Origin: Magicicada septendecula | Taxonomy: Eukaryota > Arthropoda > Insecta > Hemiptera > Cicadidae | Direction: 5' to 3' | DNA: 64,000 bases | Assembly (NCBI GenBank): GCA_034769895.1 | Contig: CM068370.1 | Coordinates: 42,954,844 to 43,018,843, forward strand | Part shown: piece by piece, positions 47,154 to 57,787 of the stretch | How the letters are laid out: each line of letters begins with the position of its first letter | How positions within the stretch are numbered: the first letter of the stretch is position 1 | Made by a program: the position numbers and the translations under genes | The notes under the pieces: model-generated | The model's database searches: none | Told to the model about the DNA's origin: nothing | What the model saw: only the letters and a program-made list of their open reading frames with translations

Positions 47154-47274
47154 TCACAAACAGAATTATTACTGTTGCACACCAACAGATCTGACGATGA
47201 GCTGAGAAGCTTGAAAGCGCTAATCGGAATAATTTTTCTATAGTGGTGTGCTACAGTAATAATTCTGTTTGTGA
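47154..47274. repeat. Inverted repeat, 31-nt arms, around a hammerhead-like motif
   Basis: The left arm 47154-47184 and right arm 47244-47274 are reverse complements with one mismatch (CACAAACAGAATTATTACTG and its inverse). The 59-bp loop holds the motif at 47186-47227. Confidence 0.9.
47186..47227 (+). ncRNA. Hammerhead ribozyme-like motif in a hairpin loop
   Basis: Core CTGACGA (47191-47197) fits CUGANGA. Helix II is GAGCT-gaga-AGCTT (47199-47212, with one wobble), followed by GAAA (47213-47216). Helix III is AG-cg-CT (47216-47221), with A47222 as the cleavage base. Stem I pairs GAT (47188-47190) with ATC (47223-47225), with one mismatch then a C-G pair; the surrounding 31-nt arms could extend it. 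It is weaker than the motifs at 8.78 and 12.93 kb. Confidence 0.5.
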
Positions 47275-47639
47275 AAAAAATTTTAATTTAGTTTAGACTT
47301 GTTAAACGTTTATCCAAAACGTGTGAAAATTGTTGTATTATGTGTTTTAATTGTGTGTATATTTTAATGTACGTTTTACGGGAACTAATTTAATTTTTAA
47401 AAAACAAATTTATAATTAATAAATATTTAAATAGGGTTAAAATTTATTGTCAGTTTAATTACTGGATATTGTAAAACAAAGCAAATCAAATGAAAATTTT
47501 GTTTTTGTTTAAACAAACAAAAAATAAATTTCATAACTTATGAAAGTTATGAATTTCTTAACTGTGAAGAAAAACAAAATTTCTCAGGAACATTAAAAAT
47601 GCGCCAAAAGTCTTGTTAATAGAGAAATGGGTCAAATAG

Positions 47640-48310
47640 AGATGGTTACAACATTTAAGTATCTAGAGAAAATAATTCAAGAGAATGGTTTAGAAAAATC
47701 TGCTATAGAAGAAAGGATTCATAAAATGGAAAGTGCATGTGGTATAACTAAAGATATTTACAATAAAAAGTGCATATCCAAAAATACGAAATTACATTAA
47801 GGCCTGAATGCCTATTTGCAAGTGAATGTCTAGCATTGAATTATAATTTAGACAAACTAGAAACATTTGAAAGACGAATTATTAGGAAAACATTAGGCTC
47901 ACGAAAAACTTCGGAAGGTTGGAAATTAAGAAGTAATGATTAAATATATCAGAGTATAGAAAATATAACAGAAACATTGAAAAAAATAAGACTATTATTT
48001 TGTTGATATTTATATAGAATGGACGACAATAGGTTAACAAAGCAGATCTTCAAATATCTGTGGGGGAAGAAGTCAACATCAAGTTGGATAAAAGAAGTCC
48101 AAAAGGATTTAGAAAAAATAATATAAACACAGAAGAAGCAATTAAAACAGAAGTTTTTCGGCCCAAAGTGTTAAAAATGGAAGGAATCTAGGAAGGAGAG
48201 AAAAAACGCAGGTTCAAAGTGGACAGAAGACAGGAAGAAGATGAAAGAATATTGGAGAAAAAGAAAAGAACAAAGAATAAAGAATTGAAATTGGCATGTG
48301 GTCTTTAGAT
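47640..48310 (+). mobile_element. LINE remnant, group A, copy 2
   Basis: Plus-strand reading in pieces: TFKYLEKIIQENGLEKS, RIHKMESACGITKDIYNKK, ECLALNYNLDKLETFERRII, RKTLGSRKTSEGWKLRSN, then MDDNRLTKQIFKYLWGKK and a lysine-rich tail. It is collinear with 1-300 but extends to the 3' end, which recurs at 54.17 kb. A one-base break near 47790 and stops at 47.94 and 48.12 kb disable it. Confidence 0.8.
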
Positions 48311-49119
48311 CGCCGATACAAAAATAATTTCATAACTTAATACCAAAAAATTAATTGTAAAGCAAAACGTAGAAACTTGGTTTTGTTTAATGATTTCTAG
48401 ACGAAACATGATGATTTTGGTTTAGTTTGGTTTTGACGTGTGTACGCTTTCAAGACACACAAATCTACAAATAAATATAACTTAATTTTCAGTTATCTGA
48501 AAATTTAGTTACTTAAATTTTTATATGATTTGGTTACGGAATACGACTTATTTTGTTTAACAACTTGATTATAGTTTTGTAAATTACAAACAGTTTTAGA
48601 CAATTTTTATCGACGTATTTTTAAAAATCGTTAGCACTTTCTGTTCGTTAAAACGGAATTAAAAATAATTTCTATTTAAATAGTCAGTAGCTTATAAAGA
48701 TTATAATATTGTATACAAGTTAAAATGCATAACTTAATTTTGATCAATATTTTTGGACCATCAGAGACCAGTTACAAAATAACACATCTCAGACGCAAGT
48801 TTCAAAGAATTACTCCGAGACTGATTAGTGTCGATTGCTTTGTTCCCGGATCATCGCGAAACCAAAGAAGATGATCGTAGCTGTAAAACAAACACTTGGC
48901 AAGTGCGATTTCAAATTAAGACCTTTCAGTTCAGACCTTTACAGTTCTCTTGACTACGGCCATAAAAACTGAATACATTATATAATGATCATGTAGGGCT
49001 GTTTTTAGTATGCTTAAGTATAATTATCATATTCACTCACATTATTCTTGTTCTTCTAATTTATAATAAATAATAACACTTTATATTTGAAAGAAGAATA
49101 CATTTTATTGTTTTTCGTC
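48311..49119. other. AT-rich unassigned sequence
   Basis: No coding signal; TTTGGTTTTG-type repeats occur near 48.41-48.44 kb. Confidence 0.4.
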
Positions 49120-49170
49120 TATTACAATGTTTTGACAGCTTTTTAATTTACTGTCATCATCAGAAGTCGT
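49100..49170 (-). other. Decayed hammerhead-like motif
   Basis: The minus strand has CTGATGA (49163-49157), then a helix II TGACAG...CTGTCA around a 12-nt loop, but the following GAAA reads AAAA, which would remove the essential G12. It is kept as a relic of the same kind of repeat as 8.78 kb. Confidence 0.4.
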
Positions 49171-49179
49171 CTTCGTAAT

Positions 49180-49690
49180 CCTTTACGGCTTAGACTCGTA
49201 GCCTGTTCCAGTCTCAATGGAAGTCATCCAAACATCGCTTAAGGGTTCTTCCCGTCGATCTCTTCTACCTTGGATGATAGTCAAGGGCTCTTCTTGAAAA
49301 TCTAGTTGCATCCATTCTCTCTACGTGGAACCGCCACTGCGTTTGGTACCGGGAGATTTTCTCATTTCAGCTTTCTGCTATTCCTAGCTCCTCCATTCTA
49401 ATATGATCATATGTGATAAGATCTCTCCTGGTACAACCATTTACAGCCTTCAGTAACCTCATTTCCGCTCCTTGTATTCTAGATATATCTTTGGCCTTTC
49501 TAATCCAAGTCTCAATACCATACAGTAGTTGCGGTATGGCCATTACATTATAATATTTCAACTGCGTCTTTTTCCTTGTTTTCTTCTTTAAATGTTTAAT
49601 GATACTGCTACAAAGCGATTGGAAGAGACAAATTTTGCTTTCAACCTCCTTATCATCTTGGTATATGATGCTACATCAGAAGTATAATTT
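49180..49690 (-). mobile_element. LINE remnant, group H, RT C-terminal part
   Basis: The minus frame 49367-49561 reads YYNVMAIPQLLYGIETWIRK and RIQGAEMRLLKAVNGCTRRD, a LINE C-terminal region, and the downstream part continues in other frames to 49.18 kb. The 5' end fades near 49.69 kb. Confidence 0.75.
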
Positions 49691-50144
49691 ACAAGTCTAA
49701 AAAAAAAAAAACAATAAAATATATTCTTGTTTTAAAATATAAATTATTATTATTTATTACAAACAAAGATATTGTAGGAACGTGGTTTTTGTGACGGATT
49801 AAATAAAATCTACTTATCGTGTGTGTCTATGAAGCTACGGCATGTTCACTCACAGAAACATTATTGATAATGAAGTAAGAAGCTGATAAAATTATGGTAA
49901 CGTCTATTTCGCATTGAGGAGACCAAACTTGTTATAATCAGAATGTCAGCAATCAGATTGTATGAGACTGGTTACAGTTCAATGATAAAGACTATGAACT
50001 ATGCTGGAAGGGTGTCGGTTTTTGTAAAATGCTCTTATAACTTACAATAGTAATGTAATAGCGCAATCAACTGGAAAAGGAATGTTGAATTTATTCAGGT
50101 CATGATTTTTTTTTTTGTGGCAGTATACATAACATCATCATATT

Positions 50145-50600
50145 CTTAACGGTTTTAGGCTTTAGCGGCCTGTTCATGTTCCACTGTCCACCTTTTCTTA
50201 GGTCTACCAACTTTTCTTCTGCCTCTGGTGTTGTAATGTTCCTCCATCTTCGGTATTCTGCTTTATTTCATTCTATTAATGTGTTGAATCTATTTTCTTC
50301 TGTATTCTTTAATCCTTTCGTTAACTGCAAAAATATCTACATCACTTCTTATCTCTTCATTTCTTACATGAACTCGTCTATAACACATTTTAAATGATAT
50401 CACAAATTTCATTTCTGCTATTTATATCTTCTGTTCATTTTTTTTCTTTATGGCCCAAGTTTCAGAACCATGCAGTAGTAAAGGTATTGCCATTGTTTTA
50501 TAACATTTTATTTGGGTTTCTTTTCTACATTTATTATCCAACGTTCTACACATTCTTGTGAAATTATATGTGGAAGTGTACACTTGTTTTATAATTATAT
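50145..50600 (-). mobile_element. LINE remnant, group I, RT C-terminal part
   Basis: The minus strand reads KCYKTMAIPLLLHGSETWAI, RRVHVRNEEIRSDVDIFAVN, SRIPKMEEHYNTRGRRKVGR and PKKRWTVEHEQ. This is a textbook LINE ORF2 C-terminus broken by one stop after KKKNEQKI and a few others. Confidence 0.8.
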
Positions 50601-51239
50601 ATGGCGTAGTAAAAAGGTTAGTGACGGTTATAAAATGCAAGGTTTGTTGATGAAGAAACGTTTGTATTGTAAACCTTGAGTACAGAAGTCACCCTCTCCC
50701 TAAAACCAGCGGGTTGAAATTTTGTATATGGTTTGTGCAATATTCTTTTTTCTAAAGAGGTTAGGACATTAAATTTTTACGTTGTAACAGGAGAGAAAAT
50801 ATAAATGCAGTTTACTGTGTTTTCTTGTCAGCTGTTTGCTGTATTATATCAACATAAAGTTAATTTTCTGTCCTTGTGGAAAGAAATATTTATTCAGCGG
50901 GCGGCGGTAAGTGTATGTAGTTATCCAATCGTAAGACGCACATTAGTATAATTGTTTAATGAATTATTATTATGCGACTACCTGACTACAGCTCCCTTGT
51001 TATCACACATCATAAACAAATTCTCACAAGAGAGCGATCTGTGTGTACCAGTAGCCGCGTATAGTTCATATCATTGTATTCTTAACTTAAAATCACTGAA
51101 TCTACATGACGAGTTCATACAAATAGCCAATAGAGTCAATACTTCTTATCAAAAGACTACTTAAAACATGTACCGCAAAAGCTGCTATTACATTCTAGTG
51201 CCTAAATTTCTTTCTGAAATAAAAGTTTTTAATTAAAAA
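50601..51239. other. Unassigned sequence
   Basis: The plus ORF at 50952-51164 has no recognised domain. Nothing else supported. Confidence 0.35.
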
Positions 51240-51990
51240 AACCGGTATGGAGAACCATACAAACTTCCATGTTCTAATTAATTATAAAACGATTTTTAAT
51301 ATGTACACTCAGAACGAAACTAAATATATCAGCATGCTTTTGGTAAAAACGATGAGAAATATAATTAAAATACGAATTGTACATAGTTGTTAATATTTTA
51401 AAAATAAAGAATTAATTTGATTATGTTATCTTTTATTTAAACAACGCGAAAGAAAGCGAATACCGCCCAGTGTTTATTATCTGTAAATTTCTGAAAACAA
51501 AACATTATTTTGTTTACATATCCGTGGTTACGATATTTTATTTACATAGAACGATATTAATTGTTAATATTTTATTGATATTATTTTGTGTTTTCGATCG
51601 AATAAATTTATAACATCAATACAAAAAATTACCCCCTCTACCTTTAACTACCCTTTTTATTTACAAATATTTCATCTACCTTTCTCTTCACCTTCATCTA
51701 ATTAAGTACTTTACTCTTTTTAAAACGTAAAACGTTGTAGGTAAACTACCCCTTCCCCTTAACCGATCTTCACAAAAATCAATGAATATTGAGTCCTCTA
51801 CAACTCTGGCATATTTGATTCTGTTTGAATTTGCGGCAGTTATCATTCTATACATATACACACAGACACTTTACGGAAAATGACTTTTCTTCATTTTTGA
51901 GGGTAGTACAATCAGAATCTGCCCTTATGTCGAACACGATTTTTTGGAGATAACCATACTTCCATTTTCTTACGGAACCTGGAAGTAAAA
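51240..51990 (+). repeat. Dispersed repeat X, copy 4
   Basis: Runs from GGTATGGAGAACCATACAAA to GGAACCTGGAAGTAAAA and aligns with copies 1 and 3. The ACTTCCATGTTC block at the start is the inverse of the end block. Confidence 0.8.
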
Positions 51991-52321
51991 GTAAGGGATG
52001 ATTTACAAGAAGCTTGATAAATAAAAAACAACATTGTTTACACCATATCCAAATAATTTACAAAACTTTAATTCATAAAGGAAGTGTAATGTATTGCATA
52101 TATTTGAAACAACACCAATTGTGTAGAATAAAACGTTAATCTAAACAAACAAAAATGGAAAAATTTGTTATTGAGGAACTTATGTTTACATACGCTCGAG
52201 CATTTTAGTCATATTTTAAGTCTAATCGACAGCTCACTGAATATTCGTGGGGTGTCTGTGTTTCTGAATTTACGTTTATTGAAAATGAAACAGTGTCGTA
52301 CTGAAATAAAAACACACTCTA

Positions 52322-52612
52322 GTGAGGACTAAGATAGTTATAAACAACAGCACTTTAGAACAAGTGAGCCGTTTCAAATATCTCGGCTGTTTCTCCGAAA
52401 TACTTTAAATTATAGTTTGCGAGTTAGAATAAGGAATGAAGATATCACAGCAGAACTCGAAATAAAGGACATAAACAAAATTATTTCAATTTACAGAAGA
52501 AAATGGTGGGATCACCTTGAAGAGGAAAAGAAGAAGAAGAAGAAGAAGAAGAAGAAGAAGAAGAAGAAGAAGAAGAAGAAGAAGAAGAAGAAGAAGAAGA
52601 AGAAGAAGACAT
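52322..52612 (+). mobile_element. LINE remnant, group F, copy 4, internally deleted, with (GAA)n tail
   Basis: The plus strand reads RTKIVINNSTLEQVSRFKYL, then jumps by deletion to RIRNEDITAELEIKDINKII and RKWWDHLEEE, which joins a GAA tract at about 52520-52610. The poly-lysine ORF is produced by the tail. Confidence 0.85.
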
Positions 52613-52669
52613 AAACCTACTGGTTACAATAAATAGTTTCTGTGCGTTTAGTCTATGAGCGTATGCTAT

Positions 52670-52870
52670 TCAATAAGTAGGTTATGTTTATATAGAGGAG
52701 ACGAGACAGCATGTCTAACATCCTGTGCTGGATAGCTGTCACTATTTCTGTCTAGCGTGTAGACATTCTCTCTTCTGTGTATTTTGCTATCCTATCGTTT
52801 GATATTTGTACTGTCACTTGTCAGCACTATCTATATACGTCTTATCATTTGAATGAAGACAATATAAATA
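52670..52870 (+). repeat. Dispersed repeat Y, copy 2
   Basis: Second copy of 13440-13680, sharing GATAGCTGTCACTATTTCTG and TGTAGACATTCTCTC. Confidence 0.65.
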
Positions 52871-52932
52871 TTTACTCACAGTCGGTAAATACTACTATTT
52901 TAAAGTAAAAATCATAATTTATATACACCTGT

Positions 52933-52933
<1 letters not shown>

Positions 52934-52998
<65 letters not shown>
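52934..52998. repeat. (CAA)n microsatellite
   Basis: About 20 CAA units with one GAC interruption, like the start of the larger array at 17.13 kb. Confidence 0.95.
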
Positions 52999-53040
52999 GG
53001 AACAAGACCAAGAACAAGCTGATCATATTTAACTTTGTAT

Positions 53041-53235
53041 TGTTACGACATCACAGAACAATATACGTGTTTATGGAACGATCCAGTGGAATACGGCTAA
53101 ATGTTGTGGCGTACATGATTCCCATGCGCTCGCGAGACTTTTCTGGAAGCCGCCAGCCGCGCGGACAATTAATTACGTTGTAGTGTAGAGCTAACAACCG
53201 CGCAGTATGGAGTAATCTAGTAGACCGTCGTAACA
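53041..53235 (+). mobile_element. LTR family B, internally deleted 195-bp derivative
   Basis: It starts TGTTACGAC and ends GTCGTAACA, a perfect 9-bp terminal inverted repeat, and is flanked by GTAT on both sides (53037-53040, 53236-53239). The first 150 bp align with the minus strand of 36303-36840 (CCAGTGGAAT, CGGCT, GCCGCGCG); then it skips the promoter and R region and rejoins at the last bases of the LTR. Confidence 0.8.
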
Positions 53236-53239
53236 GTAT

Positions 53240-53900
53240 ATATCTATTTAGCTTACTTTGAACGTTTACCAGGTCTAAACACCATTTGCAGAATAACTAA
53301 AACTTTATTTTTAACTGAGAAAAATAAAAAAAATAAAATAAATAATAGAAATGATTGTACAATTAAATAAACAATTTGTGAAATAAATATATAAAAATAT
53401 TAATCATAAGTTAAAAAATAAAATGTAATAAATTATTACATAATTTACATATGTATGTTACATTGTTGACATATACGTATGTTTCAGTCAATTAAAATTA
53501 AATTAAAATTTTCAGGGATAGATAACCGCACGGCAGATCAGTGGCTGGCAATTTCAATACTCCTAGTGGTTGATAGAGGATAATATTATACTATAGAATT
53601 TAACAATAAACTAAATTATAATGTTTTTTGTGCAAATATTTTTTGTACTTTACAATAATAAGACAGAAAATTTTGGATCCATTATTTTCATAAAATAAGA
53701 GTTATTTGAATATTATTTTGAATTATATTTTGTAAACTGATCAGAAACTTGTTAAATTGAAATGACTGTACTTAAAATAATTATATATGTGTGTGTGTGT
53801 TGTGTATTCGTAATTACTCATATTTATTCTTGTTTATTATATAATTTATATTAATAATAAATACTATTTCTATTTTTAATTTAATTTTTATTTATTTATT
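53240..53900. other. Unassigned AT-rich sequence
   Basis: No gene; a short GTGTGTG run near 53790. Confidence 0.4.
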
Positions 53901-53901
53901 T

Positions 53902-54094
53902 AATCTGGCGCACTTTCCACTGAAATTATTCTGTATCTTTAGAGGTTTTTATATGAATTAACGTGTAATTTATTTGTTTCGATTACAAATTAGTAATTAC
54001 ACATTTTCCAGTTGAAACAAACTGGTTACACGTTAATTTATATAAAAACCTCTAAAGATACAGATTAATTTCTGTGGAAAGTTCCCCAGATAAA
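53902..54094. repeat. Foldback inverted repeat, arms about 70-85 nt
   Basis: ATCTGG...CTTTCCAC, AGAGGTTTTTATAT and TTAACGTGTAA on the left recur inverted on the right (TTACACGTTAA, ATATAAAAACCTCT, GTGGAAAG, CCAGAT). The loop is short (about 20-55 nt depending on how much of the inner pairing is counted). It looks like a MITE or foldback element. Confidence 0.85.
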
Positions 54095-54164
54095 AATACA
54101 ATAAATTTTACTTGCAGAAGTATTTATTGTTTGAAGGCATTATAAAAAGATAGTTTGAAGGTAG

Positions 54165-54295
54165 TAGAAAAGATTAAAGAATATTGGGAAGAAACACAGT
54201 GAAAAGATGAAAGAGTATTAGAGAAAAAGAAATGAACAAAGAATAAAGAATTGAAATTGGCTTTTGGTGCTTAGATGGCCGATAAAAAAAAAAAC
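54165..54295 (+). mobile_element. LINE group A, 3' end fragment
   Basis: Matches the last 120 bp of the copy ending at 48.31 kb (AAAGAATAAAGAATTGAAAT, TTAGAT-GCCGATA) and ends in an A run. Only the 3' end is present, as expected for a strongly 5'-truncated insertion. Confidence 0.75.
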
Positions 54296-54960
54296 CATTG
54301 ACACACACATATGTATATATATATATGTGTGTGCGTATGTGTGCGTGTGTCTATATTAATAAACACAACTCTCACGGGCACAAACTAATGTTATATCCGT
54401 AATCGTAGCTACAACTACATAGAGGCGGAGAAGAGATAGCTCATTTACATGTGAAAGGCTTCTGATACGTACGAGTACACTTCTACGGTTTCACTCAGTG
54501 GTGGGACTTGATAACGGATATTTTGTTAGTGAATCACAAAGGGTGCACAAGTAATTTACATTTTGATGTTTCGGCGAAAGTATAAACGTACTGTCTCAAC
54601 AACGTATGAGAACGCCAGTAAAGTCTACTAGTTTTATAAATTCTGTATGAAAGTTTCGCTAAGCATTTCATATCTTACTTTTACTTTTTACAACGTAAAC
54701 CAATTATTTTACATAAAACATTCAGTATTAGTAACTAGGAAGTTCCCTGAGCTTCAAAACTTGCACCCTACATAGATCAAATCTTATTTATAATTGGATT
54801 AAATAATATTGACCTGATGTTAACGCTGACTATATCTTTGAGGTAGGAGATTTTAATTAAGTAGGGGGAAAATGAGGGTTCTGGCTCACAAAGGAATGCC
54901 GCCTTTCTTAAAAAACAATAAAAAACACTTAAAAACAAGATCTAAGAGATGCCGCCGCCA
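54296..54960. other. Unassigned sequence
   Basis: Contains a TATATA/GTGTGCG microsatellite near 54.31-54.35 kb and a block near 54.45-54.55 kb similar to 30.63-30.77 kb. The plus ORF at 54872-55063 is not recognisable. Confidence 0.4.
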
Positions 54961-54964
54961 CCGC

Positions 54965-55195
54965 TGGACCCGCAGCATCACAATGGACCACAGCATCCGC
55001 GAATTTCAGCGAATAAATTTTTTTATTTTTTTATTTTATTTTTTATTTGTTAAATTAAATTGATTTGCATATCAAGGCGGTGGGTGGGGGTGGGGAGGGG
55101 TTCAATGGACCACCCGCATCCGTGAATATAATTTTTTATTTTTTTAATAAAGCTGATTTGCATATCAGAGGGTGGGTGGTGGGTGGGGTGGGTTC
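54965..55195. repeat. 93-bp tandem repeat with two G-quadruplex motifs
   Basis: TGATTTGCATATCA starts at 55061 and again at 55154; a diverged earlier unit is visible from about 54.97 kb (AATGGACCACAGCATCCGCG versus AATGGACCACCCGCATCCGT). The runs at 55082-55100 and 55170-55192 each have four or more G tracts of at least three, matching the G-quadruplex rule on the plus strand. Confidence 0.8.
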
Positions 55196-55204
55196 CAACT
55201 TGAT

Positions 55205-55336
55205 GCATTATAGTGTATATATTAAAATATATGATCAGATTTACCAACCTTTGCACGAGTTCAAATTTGTCGCGTGTTATAATGTATATTAAATCTATAT
55301 GATCAGGTTTACCAACCTATGCATGGATCAAACTTG

Positions 55337-55391
<55 letters not shown>

Positions 55392-55440
55392 ATAGTGTAT
55401 ATATTAAAATATATGATCAGGGTTACCAATCTTGAATTAT
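55205..55440. repeat. Short irregular tandem repeat with (GT)n
   Basis: GTGTATATATTAAAATATAT followed by GATCAG-TTTACCAACCT occurs three times (about 55212, 55280 in shortened form, and 55396), the last two separated by about 25 GT units. Confidence 0.75.
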
Positions 55441-55519
55441 ATAATTGTGTATAGAACAGATCTGCCAACATTTTTCTGTGGTGGGAAATTCAAACTATAT
55501 GATCATGATTGTTGTCGAT

Positions 55520-56060
<541 letters not shown>

Positions 56061-56427
56061 TTATAATGCAGGATGTATCAGTCAGTGTGATTGATCCTTG
56101 TTAGGGGGGTCTGTATATGATTTTAGAAATATATATAGTTGACAAATATTAACTGTGTGTGCGTGTGTGTTGTTGTCTACTACTTACATGTGTCCTCTCT
56201 CTCTCTGCGTTCATTGTACAGGTTTAATGTAATTGTATGTATATCGTTACAAATGACGAGTAGAAATCCAATCCTTGAAGTGTTTAATAAGTAAATTGTA
56301 TGTATATATCACTGAATAATAATATAATCGTTCTAGTGTTAACGTTTGCTGCAACAGTTCCTCCACGGGTAACGCAGTTTACAAAATAATTACACACATA
56401 GGTTCAGAGGTATATAGTGAAATATGT

Positions 56428-56466
56428 GTACACATACAAATCGCTGTCGGACAATGTACGCACTGC
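56428..56466 (-). pseudogene. Stray 39-bp fragment of the protease gene
   Basis: Nearly identical (2 differences) to 60231-60269, the first codons of the adenain-like protease, in the same orientation. It reads VRTLSDSDLYVY on the minus strand. It lies in repeat-rich DNA 3.8 kb away, downstream of the capsid gene. It could be the trace of a second, decayed element copy or of a rearrangement within this one. Confidence 0.75.
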
Positions 56467-56639
56467 TCACACACACACACACACATTGTGTATGTCTCTC
56501 TCTCGCTGCAAACGTTGACAAGAATTCCCTTATTCAAAGCGCATTAGCAGCGCTGACAGTAATTATGGATTAGAAAGTATTTACTCCAAAACAGACACTT
56601 GCTTTCTCCACTACCAGAGTACAACGGCAACGTCCATCA

Positions 56640-57292
56640 TTAACGGTGTGAAGACAACACATGCTAGTTTGGTTAGTGAACATAATTTATTGTATGTACA
56701 GATTTTATTTAAACGTAAACATTATTTGCATTATTTATTGAATAATACATGTGTGTGTGTGTGTGTGTATGATCAAATTATTGTCTGCTACAATTTTCTG
56801 AAATATATTCTTACCGTACTTTTATATTACACTTCTAATTGAAGATACATACTTTAGGTATAGCTGAATTTAGCGTGTGAGCTTCAATATACACACAACG
56901 TTCGTCATTTTTAAGTGTGTGTAGACAACGTACGCTAGTTGGTAAGTGTACATGAAACATTTTGAACACATTGTATGTACAGATTTTATTCGCATTAAAA
57001 ACATTATCAAGTGCATTATTTATTGATTTAATACATGACTCGTTCAAATAAGTATGTATGGGTGTGTGATCAAATTACTATGTCTGTTACAAAAAAAATT
57101 CTGAAATTTATTCTTGTCGTGCTTTTATATTACATTACATAATTTTATTGTATATACAGATTTTATTTAGACGTAATTTATATATTACACTACATAATTT
57201 TATTGTATGTACAGATTTTATTTAAACGTAAAAATTATTCACATTATCACGTGCATTATTTATTGAATTTAATACATGCCTCATTCAAATAA

Positions 57293-57323
<31 letters not shown>

Positions 57324-57500
57324 ATGAAATTACAATTTTTGAAATATATTCTTACTGTACTTTTTATATTACACTTCTAATTGAAGATATATTTTAGGTA
57401 TAGCTGAATTTTAAGCGTGCGAGCCTTCAGTGTGCATACAACGTCTGGCATTTAAGGGTACGTGTGTGGACAACGCTCACTAGTTTGTTTGTTGCAAGTA
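56640..57500. repeat. Irregular tandem repeat, copies about 230-280 bp apart
   Basis: TTGTATGTACAGATTTTATT recurs at about 56690, 56971 and 57202, with a shorter variant near 57145. Each copy is followed by GCATTATTTATTGA-TTAATACATG, a GT run, a GATCAAATTA-like block and TTTTATATTACA. CACTAGTTTG-type blocks flank the set (56660, 57478). It lies just downstream of the capsid gene and may belong to the noncoding end of the virus-like element. Confidence 0.85.
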
Positions 57501-57787
57501 AGTATACATTATGGAGGGTGGGTTATACAAATAATAATAATAATAATAATAATAAAGTGTGTATTATATACATTTATTAAAATACATACACAGCTCCAAG
57601 ATTATATTAAACTAGTTTTACAATTAAAATACATACACAGCTCAATATTATATTGTTACAAGTATTAAAATATATCTAAACTAGTTTTACAATTAAAATA
57701 CATACACACAGCTCCAATATTATAATGTTATAAATATGAAAATATATATTTAAAACTAGTATTTACAAAATGTGTATAAAATAAGAC
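57501..57787. repeat. AT-rich repeat units downstream of the capsid gene
   Basis: AAAATACATACACA-GCTC and ACTAGTTTTACAATTAAAAT are repeated two to three times at 57.59-57.71 kb, after an ATA run near 57.53 kb. A minus-strand AATAAA (57572-57577) lies about 210 nt past the capsid stop and could be its polyadenylation signal. Confidence 0.6.
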
